DNA from: Prosthecobacter sp. SYSU 5D2
GTDB lineage: Bacteria; Verrucomicrobiota; Verrucomicrobiia; Verrucomicrobiales; Verrucomicrobiaceae
NCBI RefSeq assembly: GCF_039655865.1
Contig: NZ_JBBYXL010000003.1
Coordinates: forward strand, 525,375 to 589,374
Direction of reading: 5' to 3'
DNA: 64,000 nucleotides
The notes under the pieces: generated by a model
The model's input: only the letters and a program-made list of their open reading frames with translations
What the model was told of the DNA's origin: nothing
Database searches by the model: none
Translations under genes and position numbers: made by a program
In this document: piece after piece, positions 37,278 to 45,280 of the stretch
How the letters are laid out: the number at the start of each line of letters is the position of its first letter
Position numbering within the stretch: position 1 is the stretch's first letter

Positions 37278-39644
37278 ATGAAAACGTCACTAAACGATAC
37301 CCCATCTGTAAATGATCGGCTCTGCCAGAAAGGCTTTTTTCAGCCCTGCATCATTAAATATCTTCTAGCCTTATTACTAGGCTTTGGTTTGCTATCTTCG
37401 CCCCCTTCCGCCCGTGCACAAGGTACGCTGGAGGATCTTGTGATTGTAGATGTCAGCCAGACGGGCGCTGATGTGGAGGTGAAGCTGCCGTCGCTGTTTA
37501 TAGGAAAGGTCAAGTTGATCTTCACGGACGAGAATGGCACGACGGACGAGGTCGTCAGGCTGAATGTGAATGCCCTGGATCTGGTGGATCTGACGCTGCC
37601 TGTCAGGCTCAACAATCTGCTACCTGACACTGCCTACACGGTCAGAGCGGTGGCGACGAGCCTGCTGGGCGGAGTCCTGCAGAGTGCAGACGAGGTACTT
37701 GAAACGCTGCCGCTGGGCGGCACGCCGCTGCTGGATCTGGCCACTGTGGATATCGGCAGCAGCGGGGCGAAAGTGAACGTCGAACTGCCGGAACTGTTTA
37801 CCGGCACGGTGACGGTCAACTATGAGGACGAAAACGGCAACCAGGGTTCCGAAGTGGTCGTCGGCGTGGCGGGTGTGACGGATTTGGGCGTTGACCTGGA
37901 GGGTTTGATTCCTGGTACCGTCTATACGGTGCAGGCCGTGGTGGACAACCTGCTGGGCGACGTCACGGAGACGATCACCATCATCCTGGAGACCTTGCCA
38001 GCACTTCCGGCTACGGAGGCACCTGTGGCCGTGACGGGTGCCGCCACGGACATCACCACCACCAGTGCCACGCTGAACGGGACGGTGAATCCCAACGAGT
38101 CGCTGACGCTGTATTACTTTGAGTATGGGAGAACGGCGGCCTATGGCAGCAGCACCCTGCCCGTCCCTCTGCTTGTGGGTGATGCGCCTATCGCGGTCTC
38201 CGGCACGGCCAGCGGCCTGATGCCAAACACGCTTTACCACTTCCGCCTGGTGGCAGCCAACAATGTGGCCATCAGCCGGGGCAGCGATGCTACTTTTACT
38301 ACGACGGCGGTGCCGCCCGATACGCCTAACACAGCTCCTGTGGCCAATAATGATTTCATTTATCCGCAGGGCAACGCGACGACAGCGGCGGTGCTGGACA
38401 ATGATACAGATGCGGAAGGCGATCCCCTGACCATCTCTGAATTCAGCCAGGGCCAGAGCGGTACTGTCACTGAAGGCCCTGACAATACGCTGGTGTACAC
38501 CCCAGGGCGCAATTACCGGGGCACGGATTCATTTACCTATACGATCACGGATGGAGAATTCAGCGATACGGCCACGGTGTTTGTGGAGGACTTTGCCTCC
38601 GCCACACTGGGCACATACAATGGCCTGGTGGACAACATTACCCCCACCAACGGCAACACGGGGATGCTGACGATGAAGGTGAACAAGCGCCTTTCCTTCA
38701 CCGGGACGCTCCAGTTGAGCGGGCTGAAATACCGCTTCAAAGGCCGGTTTGACGGTGAGGGCAATGCGGTGGTTAATGTCAAACGTGCGCGGCTCACCCC
38801 GGTGAGCATCGAACTGGAGATCAATCCGTTCCGTGGTGCGGTGGAGGGAGCGGTGATGGTGGACGGTTTCCGCTCCACCGTGGTGGCGAAACGCAACCCG
38901 TATAACATCAGGTCCAACCAGACGCCGCATTTTGGCAAATACAATGTGGTGCTGAATCCTGTGAACGGCCCCGGTGTGCCGCAGGGCAACGGCTACCTGA
39001 CCTTCAACATCAGCAAGGTGGGCAAGGTGCGTGTGGTCGGCAAGCTGAGTGACAACCAGTCCTTCACGGCTTCCGCCTTCCTGGCCGCAGACGGCACCTT
39101 CCCGCTCTACAATGGAATCTATCGCGCCACACTGAATGAGCGCGGCAGCCTCGGCGGCCTGGTGACCCTGGAGGATCCCACCGACCCGGTGGACGGAAAT
39201 CTGGCGGCAAACAGCACGCTGAGGTGGTATAAACCTGCGCAGACCAAGGGCCTGTATGCTGCAGGCTTCACCGCTGACGTGGATCTGACCGGGTCGCGCT
39301 ATGGAAGACCCACGAAAGGAAACCGCGTCTTCGAAGTGGAAAACCCCAACGGCCAGGTCATCGTCCGCATTACGAACGGGAACCTGGCGGCACCGATCAC
39401 GGCCACCTTCACCTGGGACACAAACAACAAGCTGGTGGCCACAGGTCCGAACCCGGCGAACGTGCAGGTGAAGATCGCCCCGGCGAATGGCAAGATGTCC
39501 GGTAGTTTTATTGATCCGGGCACGGGCCGCAAGAAACCCTTCCGAGGGGTGATCACCCAGCGGCATGAGTTTGGCAGCGCACTGTTTGTGGGGACAACGG
39601 ATACTGGCACGGTCATCTTCTCCGAGAGCGGTTTTGAGCCCTGA
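37278..39644 (+). CDS. Giant secreted protein with fibronectin-like repeats and the conserved C-terminal module
   Basis: 788 residues. The signal peptide has a long n-region and ends near PPSARAQG. Two tandem repeats of about 95 residues follow (LVIVDVSQTGADVEVKLPSL, then LATVDIGSSGAKVNVELPEL), each closing with LETLP. Then a fibronectin-type domain (ATDITTTSATLNGTVNPNES, NTLYHFRLVAANN) and a cadherin/Big_9-like domain (APVANNDFIYPQGN ... YTPGRNYRGTDSFTYTITDG). Residues about 444-788 are a divergent copy of the C-terminal module of the two giant proteins at 23-29.7 kb (GNGYLTFNISKVGKVRVVGK, LRWYKPAQTKGLYAAGF). Likely extracellular and adhesive or structural. A strong hairpin follows the gene. 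Confidence 0.85.
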   Translation: MKTSLNDTPSVNDRLCQKGFFQPCIIKYLLALLLGFGLLSSPPSARAQGTLEDLVIVDVSQTGADVEVKLPSLFIGKVKLIFTDENGTTDEVVRLNVNALDLVDLTLPVRLNNLLPDTAYTVRAVATSLLGGVLQSADEVLETLPLGGTPLLDLATVDIGSSGAKVNVELPELFTGTVTVNYEDENGNQGSEVVVGVAGVTDLGVDLEGLIPGTVYTVQAVVDNLLGDVTETITIILETLPALPATEAPVAVTGAATDITTTSATLNGTVNPNESLTLYYFEYGRTAAYGSSTLPVPLLVGDAPIAVSGTASGLMPNTLYHFRLVAANNVAISRGSDATFTTTAVPPDTPNTAPVANNDFIYPQGNATTAAVLDNDTDAEGDPLTISEFSQGQSGTVTEGPDNTLVYTPGRNYRGTDSFTYTITDGEFSDTATVFVEDFASATLGTYNGLVDNITPTNGNTGMLTMKVNKRLSFTGTLQLSGLKYRFKGRFDGEGNAVVNVKRARLTPVSIELEINPFRGAVEGAVMVDGFRSTVVAKRNPYNIRSNQTPHFGKYNVVLNPVNGPGVPQGNGYLTFNISKVGKVRVVGKLSDNQSFTASAFLAADGTFPLYNGIYRATLNERGSLGGLVTLEDPTDPVDGNLAANSTLRWYKPAQTKGLYAAGFTADVDLTGSRYGRPTKGNRVFEVENPNGQVIVRITNGNLAAPITATFTWDTNNKLVATGPNPANVQVKIAPANGKMSGSFIDPGTGRKKPFRGVITQRHEFGSALFVGTTDTGTVIFSESGFEP

Positions 39645-39679
39645 TTTGAATTCACTGGCACGTCACCTGGTGATCATCG

Positions 39680-39705
39680 CGGCGCAGTCCTTCGGGGCTG
39701 CGCCG
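39680..39705 (+). terminator. Strong hairpin after the giant secreted protein gene
   Basis: CGGCGCAG-t-CC-ttcg-GG-g-CTGCGCCG, an 11-bp stem with one mismatch and a stable TTCG tetraloop, 35 bp after the stop codon. There is no T-run, so termination may need Rho, or the hairpin may protect the mRNA 3' end. Confidence 0.6.
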
Positions 39706-40050
39706 TCGCTTCAGTTGCATACCCAACGCTGAGCTTGCCGAAGCGTGAAAGAAAGTCATTCACGCCTTTCTCTTTCCTGTCTTTTTCATTCAGGTCTTTC
39801 TCTTTCAAGCCTTTCTCCTTATGTTGGCGGGCCAGTTGGCGGTGGCGTTGGTTTCAGGCTTGGTGGGCGGGTTGTTGAATGCTTGGTGAATCCATGGGAT
39901 CTCATGGTGAAAGCTTGGAGAATCCATGAAGGTCATTTGGCTCTTTGGCCTGATTTTAAGCGGGCGGGCTCGCAGGGCCGCCGGGTTTTCTTTCGCTGGT
40001 CGCCTGTCTTTACCAGTGAAGGGCGCGACGGGTCGGCGTTTGAACTTACC
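39706..40050. other. Leader region of the sialidase gene with a direct repeat
   Basis: 345 bp upstream of the sialidase start. It contains a pyrimidine-rich repetitive stretch (39755-39820, repeated CTTTCTCTTTC-like words) and an imperfect direct repeat, GCTTGGTGAATCCATG (39881-39896) and GCTTGGAGAATCCATG (39913-39928), 32 bp apart. The sialidase frame is open through this region, but the translated part shows no signal peptide or homology, so I treat it as non-coding. Confidence 0.45.
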
Positions 40051-41274
40051 ATGTCTCTCCTCCTGCGCACTGCCCTGGCCCTGCTGCTGCCTGCCTTTCC
40101 TCTTTCGGCGGCGAAGCCTTTGTTTGAGACGGTCTGCCTTTTTCCCATCACTCCGGATAACAAGCCGAACTACCGCATTCCAGGCCTGCTGCTGGCGGCC
40201 AATGGGGATCTGCTGGCCATCGTGGAGCGGCGCAATGACGGGCCGGGCGACATTGGCAATCATGACATCGTCATGAAGCGCAGCAGCGACCAGGGCAGGA
40301 CCTGGAGTGACGAGATCCTGATTTTTGACGATGAAAGCCGGGTCTGCACGGACCTGACCCTGGGCCGCAACCAGTCCGGCAAGCTGTGGATCTTTTTCCT
40401 GCGGGATAAAAAGCGCTTCGTCCACCTCAGCAGCACGGACCATGGCCAGACCTGGACCGGCCCGGTGGACATCCACAGCCAAGTGACGCTGCCTGAGTGG
40501 GATACGCTGAAGGGCAAGCCGACCACGGAGCCGGTGAAAAACCCGAAAGGCCGCATGGCGCTGTGGGAAAAGGACTGGGAGCAGCGCTACGGCTGCGGTC
40601 CGGGCAAGGCGATGGTGCAGCTCAAAAGCGGCCGCATCGTCGTGCCCGCCCGCCACCGGGAGGACACGGGCAAATTCCGCCTGCGCAGCTTTGCCCATTG
40701 TTTTTACAGCGATGACCAGGGAGCCACCTGGAAGCTGGGCGGCACCATCGGCATGCACACCAGCGAGTGCCAGCTCATGGAGCTGGCGGATGGCCGGCTA
40801 ATGGTCATTTCCCGCAATGAAAGCTCTGAGGACTCGCCGGACAACATCCGCCACCTCCGCGCCTACAGCCGCGATGGCGGCGAGACCTGGGGCCCGGTGG
40901 AGCGGGTGGAGGAGCTCATCTCTCCGCGCTGCCATGGCAGTGTGGAGCGGCTGACACTAGCGGGCACCCAGGACAAAAACCGCCTGCTCTTTTCCAGCCC
41001 CGCCTCGCCCATCCGCCAGGTAGAGCATCCGTATGGCCGCTACAATCTGACGGTGCGCCTGAGCTACGATGAAGGTGCCTCCTGGTCCGCCGGGCGCACC
41101 ATCTGGCCGCACCCCGGCTCGTATTCTGACATGGTGGTCATGGAGGACCTGACCGTCGGCTACATCTATGAACGGGCGGAAAAAGGCAGCACCCATTACT
41201 GGGATGAGCTCCATTTCGCCCGGTTTAACCTCGAATGGCTGACTTTTGACCGTGATTCTGTAATCGCTCCCTAA
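40051..41274 (+). CDS. Secreted exo-alpha-sialidase (BNR repeat neuraminidase-like)
   Basis: 407 residues from ATG 40051. The signal peptide is MSLLLRTALALLLPAFPLSAA. The sialidase FRIP-type motif is YRIPGLLLAANGDLLAIVERR. Five Asp-boxes (S-x-D-x-G-x-T-W type) are visible: SSDQGRTWSDE, STDHGQTWTGP, SDDQGATWKLG, SRDGGETWGPV and SYDEGASWSAG. The Arg of YRIP, ERR and later Arg residues fit the catalytic triad that grips the carboxylate of sialic acid, and the late Tyr/Glu region is present (YIYERAE). It would release terminal sialic acids or related sugars outside the cell; many verrucomicrobial relatives have other glycan targets. It is followed by a long inverted repeat. Confidence 0.88.
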   Translation: MSLLLRTALALLLPAFPLSAAKPLFETVCLFPITPDNKPNYRIPGLLLAANGDLLAIVERRNDGPGDIGNHDIVMKRSSDQGRTWSDEILIFDDESRVCTDLTLGRNQSGKLWIFFLRDKKRFVHLSSTDHGQTWTGPVDIHSQVTLPEWDTLKGKPTTEPVKNPKGRMALWEKDWEQRYGCGPGKAMVQLKSGRIVVPARHREDTGKFRLRSFAHCFYSDDQGATWKLGGTIGMHTSECQLMELADGRLMVISRNESSEDSPDNIRHLRAYSRDGGETWGPVERVEELISPRCHGSVERLTLAGTQDKNRLLFSSPASPIRQVEHPYGRYNLTVRLSYDEGASWSAGRTIWPHPGSYSDMVVMEDLTVGYIYERAEKGSTHYWDELHFARFNLEWLTFDRDSVIAP

Positions 41275-41298
41275 GATTCCCTTTTCCAGCCCGTTATT

Positions 41299-41396
41299 GT
41301 TGTCCTGCTCCTTGTCTTGTCCTGCGCTAAAAAAATTCATCCCGGGGGGGAACCGAATTTAAGCAAAGGGCAAGGCAAGGACCAGGACAACCTTTT
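41299..41396 (+). terminator. Long inverted repeat with T-run after the sialidase gene
   Basis: GTTGTCCTGCTCCTTG (41299-41314) is the inverted partner of CAAGGACCAGGACAAC (41376-41391): 16 bp with one mismatch and a 61-base loop. The right arm runs into CTTTTTGG. It lies 24 bp past the sialidase stop and probably ends or protects that transcript; the long loop is unusual for an intrinsic terminator. Confidence 0.5.
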
Positions 41397-41419
41397 TGGG
41401 GTGGTTGGTGAGACGGGCT

Positions 41420-41638
41420 GTAGGCCGGATGTGTTCTGCGCCAAGGCAGCTCGCCAGCAGCTTAGATCTCCCTCGCAGAACTATCCGGCTTTCTTCGAGG
41501 GTGCGGGGGTCCGCCAAGCCTCCGTTTTTCACCAAGACACGGCATGAAAAAGGGCACCGTCACCGATAGCCGGATAGTTTGGCGAAGACCTTTAGGCCGG
41601 ACCACGAGCTTCTCTCTCGCCAAACACATCCGCCCTAC
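41420..41638. repeat. Inverted-pair palindromic element, copy A (REP/BIME-like)
   Basis: Two 71-base units face each other. Left unit (41420-41490): outer motif GTAGGCCGGATGTGTT, stem TTCTGCG / CGCAGAA (41434-41440 and 41474-41480), inner motif AACTATCCGGCT. Right unit (41568-41638), inverted: AGCCGGATAGTT, stem TTTGGCG / CGCCAAA (41578-41584 and 41618-41624), outer AACACATCCGCCCTAC. The second copy is at 62085-62269 beside a RAYT gene. It ends 13 bp past the argS stop, so it is transcribed as the argS 3' region. Confidence 0.85.
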
Positions 41639-41651
41639 GGCCCGCCCGTTC

Positions 41652-43412
41652 TCACATCCGCTCCGTCGTCTGGATGCCCAGCAGGCCGAGGCCGGTCTTC
41701 AGCACGCGGCTGGTCGCCTCGCACAGGGTCAGGCGGGTATTGCGTACCGTGCCCTCGCTGTTAAGCACGTGGCAGGCCTCATAGAAGCTGTGATACGTGT
41801 TGGCCAGTTCATACAAGTAGTTAGCCAGCGTGTTCGGGCGGTGGTCAATGAGCACGTCATGCGTCGCCTCGGCAAACTGCGCCAGCTTCATCGCCAGGGC
41901 GATCTCCGCCGGTTCCGTCAGCGCCACATCCGCCGTCAGGGTCACCTCGCTGCCTTCCAGCTTGCGGAAGATGGAGCGCGTGCGCACATAGGCATTGATG
42001 AGATAGGGCGCGGTATTTCCTTGCAGGGAGAGCATCTTGTCCCAGCTAAACTTATAATCAGTTAGGCGATTCTGGCTCAGCTCCGCATACTTCACAGAGC
42101 CACAGCCGATAATGCGGGCGATCTCGTCCTTCTCTGCATCGGTCAGGCCATGGTCCTTTTCATCCGCTGCCGTGCGGGCACGCTCGATGGCCTCCTCGAT
42201 CACTTCGAGAAGCCCGACCGACTCACCGCTGCGCGTTTTGAACATCTTGCCATCCGGGCCCAGAATGCTGCCAAAGGCGATGTGCGTCATCTCCGTCGTG
42301 TGGCCCATGCGCTTGGCGGCGGCGAAGACCTGGCGGAAGTGAAGCTGCTGCGGCGCACCCACGACATACCAGATCTCGTCTGCCTGCCATTCCTGCACCC
42401 GGTAGTTGACCGTGGCCAGGTCGGTGGTGCCATACAGGAAACCGCCATCGGACTTTTGGATGATGAGCGGCAACTGGACCCACTCCTTCGTCTCGCGGTC
42501 ACGCGTCATGAATGGATCTTCCTCCACGGCCACGTTGCCCTCGCTGAAGATCACGGCGGCACCTTCACTCTGGGTGGCGATACCACGCGCCAGCAGATCC
42601 GTCACCAGCGGAGCCAGGGCTTCATTGTAAAAGCTCTCGCCCAGGTAGTGGTCAAACTGGATGTTCAGGGTGTCATACACCTCCTCCAGCTGCACCAAAG
42701 TCAGGCGCACACATTCTTTCCAGATCTCCAGGTTCTCGGCATCGCCCTGTTGCAGTTTCACCAGTTCCGTCCGGCATTGGGTCATCACGGTTTCATCCTC
42801 TTTGGCTTCCGCATTGACGGCTTTGTAGGTGCGCACCAGTTCCTGGATGGGATGCTTTTTCAGCGCCTCATGATCCAGCTTGGTCTTCCAGCCATGGATG
42901 ATCATGCCAAACTGCGTGCCCCAGTCTCCCACATGGTTGTCGGTGATGACGTTGTGCCCGACGAACCGCGACACGCGTGCCAGGCAGTCGCCAATGAAGG
43001 TGCTGCGGATGTGGCCCACATGCATGGGTTTGGCGATGTTCGGCGCACTGAAGTCCACGACGATGGTCTTCGGCCGGGCCACCTTCACGACATCGCAGCC
43101 GTCACCGGTCAGGATGGCCTGCACCTTACCAGCCAGGGCCGCCGGGCTGATGCGGAAATTCAGGAAGCCGGGTCCGGCGATGCTCACCTCGCTGCACAGC
43201 TCATCGACCGGCAGCGCGGCCTTGATCTGCTCCGCCAGCGCACGCGGATTGGTCTTGAGCTGCTTGGCCAGCGTCATGGCCGCATTGCTTTGGTAATCGC
43301 CAAATCGGGTGTCCGAGGCCAGCTCAACAGCAACGGAAAAGCCTTCTGGCAAAAAAATGCCAGCGGCGGTGAAGGCAGCCTGGAGACGGTCAGTGAGAGC
43401 AGCGCGAAACAT
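41652..43412 (-). CDS. argS: Arginyl-tRNA synthetase
   Basis: Class I aminoacyl-tRNA synthetase that charges tRNA-Arg with arginine in the cytoplasm. 586 residues, normal length. The N-terminal additional domain (1-110, GDYQSNAAMTLAKQLKTNPR) binds the tRNA elbow. The HIGH motif is HVGH at 131-134 (SAPNIAKPMHVGHIRSTFIG), a common ArgRS form. The catalytic core continues with GDWGTQFGMI and the region equivalent to KMSKS (MFKTRSGESVGL). The C-terminal DALR anticodon-binding domain is visible in the last 120 residues (YLYELANTYHSFYEACHVLN). The gene stands alone, with a palindrome upstream and the REP-like element just downstream. Confidence 0.98.
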   Translation of the reverse strand: MFRAALTDRLQAAFTAAGIFLPEGFSVAVELASDTRFGDYQSNAAMTLAKQLKTNPRALAEQIKAALPVDELCSEVSIAGPGFLNFRISPAALAGKVQAILTGDGCDVVKVARPKTIVVDFSAPNIAKPMHVGHIRSTFIGDCLARVSRFVGHNVITDNHVGDWGTQFGMIIHGWKTKLDHEALKKHPIQELVRTYKAVNAEAKEDETVMTQCRTELVKLQQGDAENLEIWKECVRLTLVQLEEVYDTLNIQFDHYLGESFYNEALAPLVTDLLARGIATQSEGAAVIFSEGNVAVEEDPFMTRDRETKEWVQLPLIIQKSDGGFLYGTTDLATVNYRVQEWQADEIWYVVGAPQQLHFRQVFAAAKRMGHTTEMTHIAFGSILGPDGKMFKTRSGESVGLLEVIEEAIERARTAADEKDHGLTDAEKDEIARIIGCGSVKYAELSQNRLTDYKFSWDKMLSLQGNTAPYLINAYVRTRSIFRKLEGSEVTLTADVALTEPAEIALAMKLAQFAEATHDVLIDHRPNTLANYLYELANTYHSFYEACHVLNSEGTVRNTRLTLCEATSRVLKTGLGLLGIQTTERM

Positions 43413-43428
43413 GGGGTGGCGAAGATAG

Positions 43429-43447
43429 CGACTTTTGGCAAAAGTCG
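43429..43447. repeat. Palindrome just upstream of argS
   Basis: CGACTTTT-ggc-AAAAGTCG, a perfect 8-bp stem with a 3-base loop, 17 bp upstream of the argS ATG. It would form a hairpin in the argS leader or serve as an operator; it could also be a dispersed palindrome. The rest of the 190-bp gap to the NUDIX gene shows nothing definite. Confidence 0.45.
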
Positions 43448-43602
43448 AACGCGGATTGCATGCGGATGCTGCCCGTCAGTACCGAGTCTTCATCAGGAAC
43501 GTCTTGGCTTAAACCGAATGCGGCACTCCGAACGCCGTGATGCTGCGCTTGGATTACCTCATCTATGCGGGCATTGGAGGCCGAACAGTTTCGCCAGTTG
43601 CC

Positions 43603-44043
43603 TCAGCCCCCCGAAAACAGCAGATCCAAGTCATAAGGCAGCTCAAGCGCTGGCATGTCCACACGGCTAAAATAACGCAAGCTCCGCGTTTCCTCAGTGT
43701 CCAGAACATCGCTGCAAGGCACCACTCGACACCGGAAAAGCACGATGACGTACTCCACTTCATCCCCATTGGCATAAGTATGCCTAAACTCCACGCCCCC
43801 CAGCGTTGTGATCACTTCACTGCTTGTGCTACGCAGACCGGTTTCCTCCAGCACCTCCCTCGCCACAGCCTCTTGCGGTGTTTCACCCGGCTCTATCGCC
43901 CCGGCGGGCAGGCTCCAGGAGCCGTCATGCTTTTCCTGCAACAGCAGATGGCCGTTTTCATCGTGAATGACGGCGGCCACAGCCGGCATCAATAAAAGCC
44001 TGTGTCCCACCGCCTGTCTCAGAGCCTGGTAATAGGGTGACAT
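43603..44043 (-). CDS. NUDIX hydrolase
   Basis: 146 residues from ATG 44043; a TTG eight codons earlier is less likely. The NUDIX box is complete: GAIEPGETPQEAVAREVLEE followed by TGL, giving the G-x5-E-x7-REU-xEE-xGU pattern that binds Mg and the pyrophosphate. The family hydrolyses nucleoside diphosphates linked to other groups (for example NDP-sugars, dinucleoside polyphosphates, oxidised nucleotides). Substrate residues are not diagnostic. It reads in the same direction as argS but 190 bp upstream of it, so it is probably a separate unit. Confidence 0.95.
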   Translation of the reverse strand: MSPYYQALRQAVGHRLLLMPAVAAVIHDENGHLLLQEKHDGSWSLPAGAIEPGETPQEAVAREVLEETGLRSTSSEVITTLGGVEFRHTYANGDEVEYVIVLFRCRVVPCSDVLDTEETRSLRYFSRVDMPALELPYDLDLLFSGG

Positions 44044-44116
44044 GCGATCAAGCCAGCGGCGGTTCAACGCAGTTCATGGAACTGCATGGTTTCCAGCTCC
44101 AAGCCACCCAAGGTTC

Positions 44117-44656
44117 TTACTTCCTGCTTTTGCCGACCTCAATGAGCTTGAGATCGTCAAACCAGGCGGTTCCGCTGGCCGGACTGTACCAGCCCCCCAG
44201 ACGGCAGCCAACCGTCAAAGTGTCCACGGCTTTGGAATCAAACTCGAACTCCACTTTCTGCCACGACTCGGAGCCCTTGAGGGATTTTGAGCGTTCGTAG
44301 CCGCCGGCCAGCGACAGATTAGCCGCCTGGGCGCCTTTGACCTCGACGTCCTTGCTTTTGATATAGCCCGTCAGACGGTAGCGCATGCCCGGCTTGACCT
44401 TCACCGTCTGCTTGCAAAAGGTGTCGCCCGCCGAGGGGTTGGTGATGCGGACGCTGGGGGTGTCGCCCCGCTTCACTTCATGGTCCAGCTCAGCCTTTCC
44501 GATGTTTTTGTCCGAACTCGTATTCCAGCCGTTCAAGCCCTCCTTGAAATCTGAGTTGCTGAGCAAGTTCGGGCGCCCTGCCCCCTGGCCATACGCCGGA
44601 AAAGAAAGGGCTCCAAAACACAGGATGATCGTCTGGATGAGGATGCGCTTATTCAT
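44117..44656 (-). CDS. Secreted carbohydrate-binding-module-like protein
   Basis: 179 residues from ATG 44656. The signal peptide MNKRILIQTIILCFGALSFP ends near AYGQG. The mature part begins RPNLLSNSDFKEGLNGWNTS, the standard opening of CBM_4_9/galactose-binding-like jelly rolls, and continues with CKQTVKVKPGMRYRLTGYIK, WQKVEFEFDSKAV and closes with GTAWFDDLKLIEV. No catalytic domain is attached, so the protein is a stand-alone binding module, probably periplasmic or secreted. An AT-rich region with several palindromes lies upstream. Confidence 0.82.
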   Translation of the reverse strand: MNKRILIQTIILCFGALSFPAYGQGAGRPNLLSNSDFKEGLNGWNTSSDKNIGKAELDHEVKRGDTPSVRITNPSAGDTFCKQTVKVKPGMRYRLTGYIKSKDVEVKGAQAANLSLAGGYERSKSLKGSESWQKVEFEFDSKAVDTLTVGCRLGGWYSPASGTAWFDDLKLIEVGKSRK

Positions 44657-44787
44657 AAAATCACCGAATGGTAACGAGCGTTTTCTCCCTATCAATCAAA
44701 TTGTTTAAGCATAAAAAATGCTAATCTATTTAGATTTGACGCTTCTATGATGGAATTTATACCCTGCATGTTATGCATAAGACAGAC
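44657..44787. promoter_or_regulatory. AT-rich upstream region with three palindromes
   Basis: AGCAT-aaaaa-ATGCT (44708-44722), AATCTA-tt-TAGATT (44723-44736) and TTATGCATAA (44771-44780) lie in about 75 bp of unusually AT-rich DNA between the DinB-like stop and the CBM-like gene start. It probably holds the CBM-like gene promoter with operator sites; the first palindrome, read on the minus strand, could instead end the DinB-like transcript. Confidence 0.4.
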
Positions 44788-45228
44788 TCATTCCAAAGCA
44801 TATTTCGATTTCCAGCTATTCGGGATGATCAGTTTCAGGCCATACAGATACCGGATAAGCTGGCCATGATGGGCGGCTTCATGCTCCAGCAGATCAATAA
44901 TCAGCCGGTTCTGCACATCGCTATAGGTGTCGATGGATTCCAGCACTTCTAAAACCGCCTGTGCTGACCGTCGCAGCGCCTCCGCCACAGGTGCTTTCTC
45001 CGTGGCCGTCTCCAGCGAGCAATGAAAGCCCGACCATTGGTTCGCCGCAATCGCCCGGCTGAAGCTCTCCCTCGCACCAACCACGCACCACAACTGCAAC
45101 CCCAGGGCATTTGAAGGGATCTGCGGCAGCCGGGATCCCAGCATGCCCTCATCAAGCGACGTGATTAAATCATCGTAAAGTCCAAAGGACCTCTCAAAGC
45201 TCTCCTCAATAATTTTCCCAATGGCCAT
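44788..45228 (-). CDS. DinB-like (DinB_2 superfamily) protein
   Basis: 146 residues forming the four-helix bundle of the DinB/YfiT-like family. This is not DNA polymerase IV. The late helix LLEHEAAHHGQLIRYLYGLK carries the family's conserved metal-ligand His spacing (HEAAHHGQ), and an earlier SGFH segment may give the third His. Members are metal-dependent and include thiol-S-transferases such as bacillithiol or mycothiol transferases, but most are uncharacterised. It starts 52 bp downstream of the MOSC gene on the same strand. Confidence 0.8.
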   Translation of the reverse strand: MAIGKIIEESFERSFGLYDDLITSLDEGMLGSRLPQIPSNALGLQLWCVVGARESFSRAIAANQWSGFHCSLETATEKAPVAEALRRSAQAVLEVLESIDTYSDVQNRLIIDLLEHEAAHHGQLIRYLYGLKLIIPNSWKSKYALE

Positions 45229-45280
45229 CCACCATGCTTTCAGAATCTCCGGTTAGGCGCAATCCTTTTCCTCTCCAGGT

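Noticed and set aside
39745..40050. N-terminal extension of the sialidase
   Set aside because: The extension has no signal peptide and reads through repetitive DNA, while a good signal peptide starts at 40051.
43413..43602. A T-box leader before argS
   Set aside because: No T-box consensus or specifier-loop structure; only a simple 8-bp palindrome is present.
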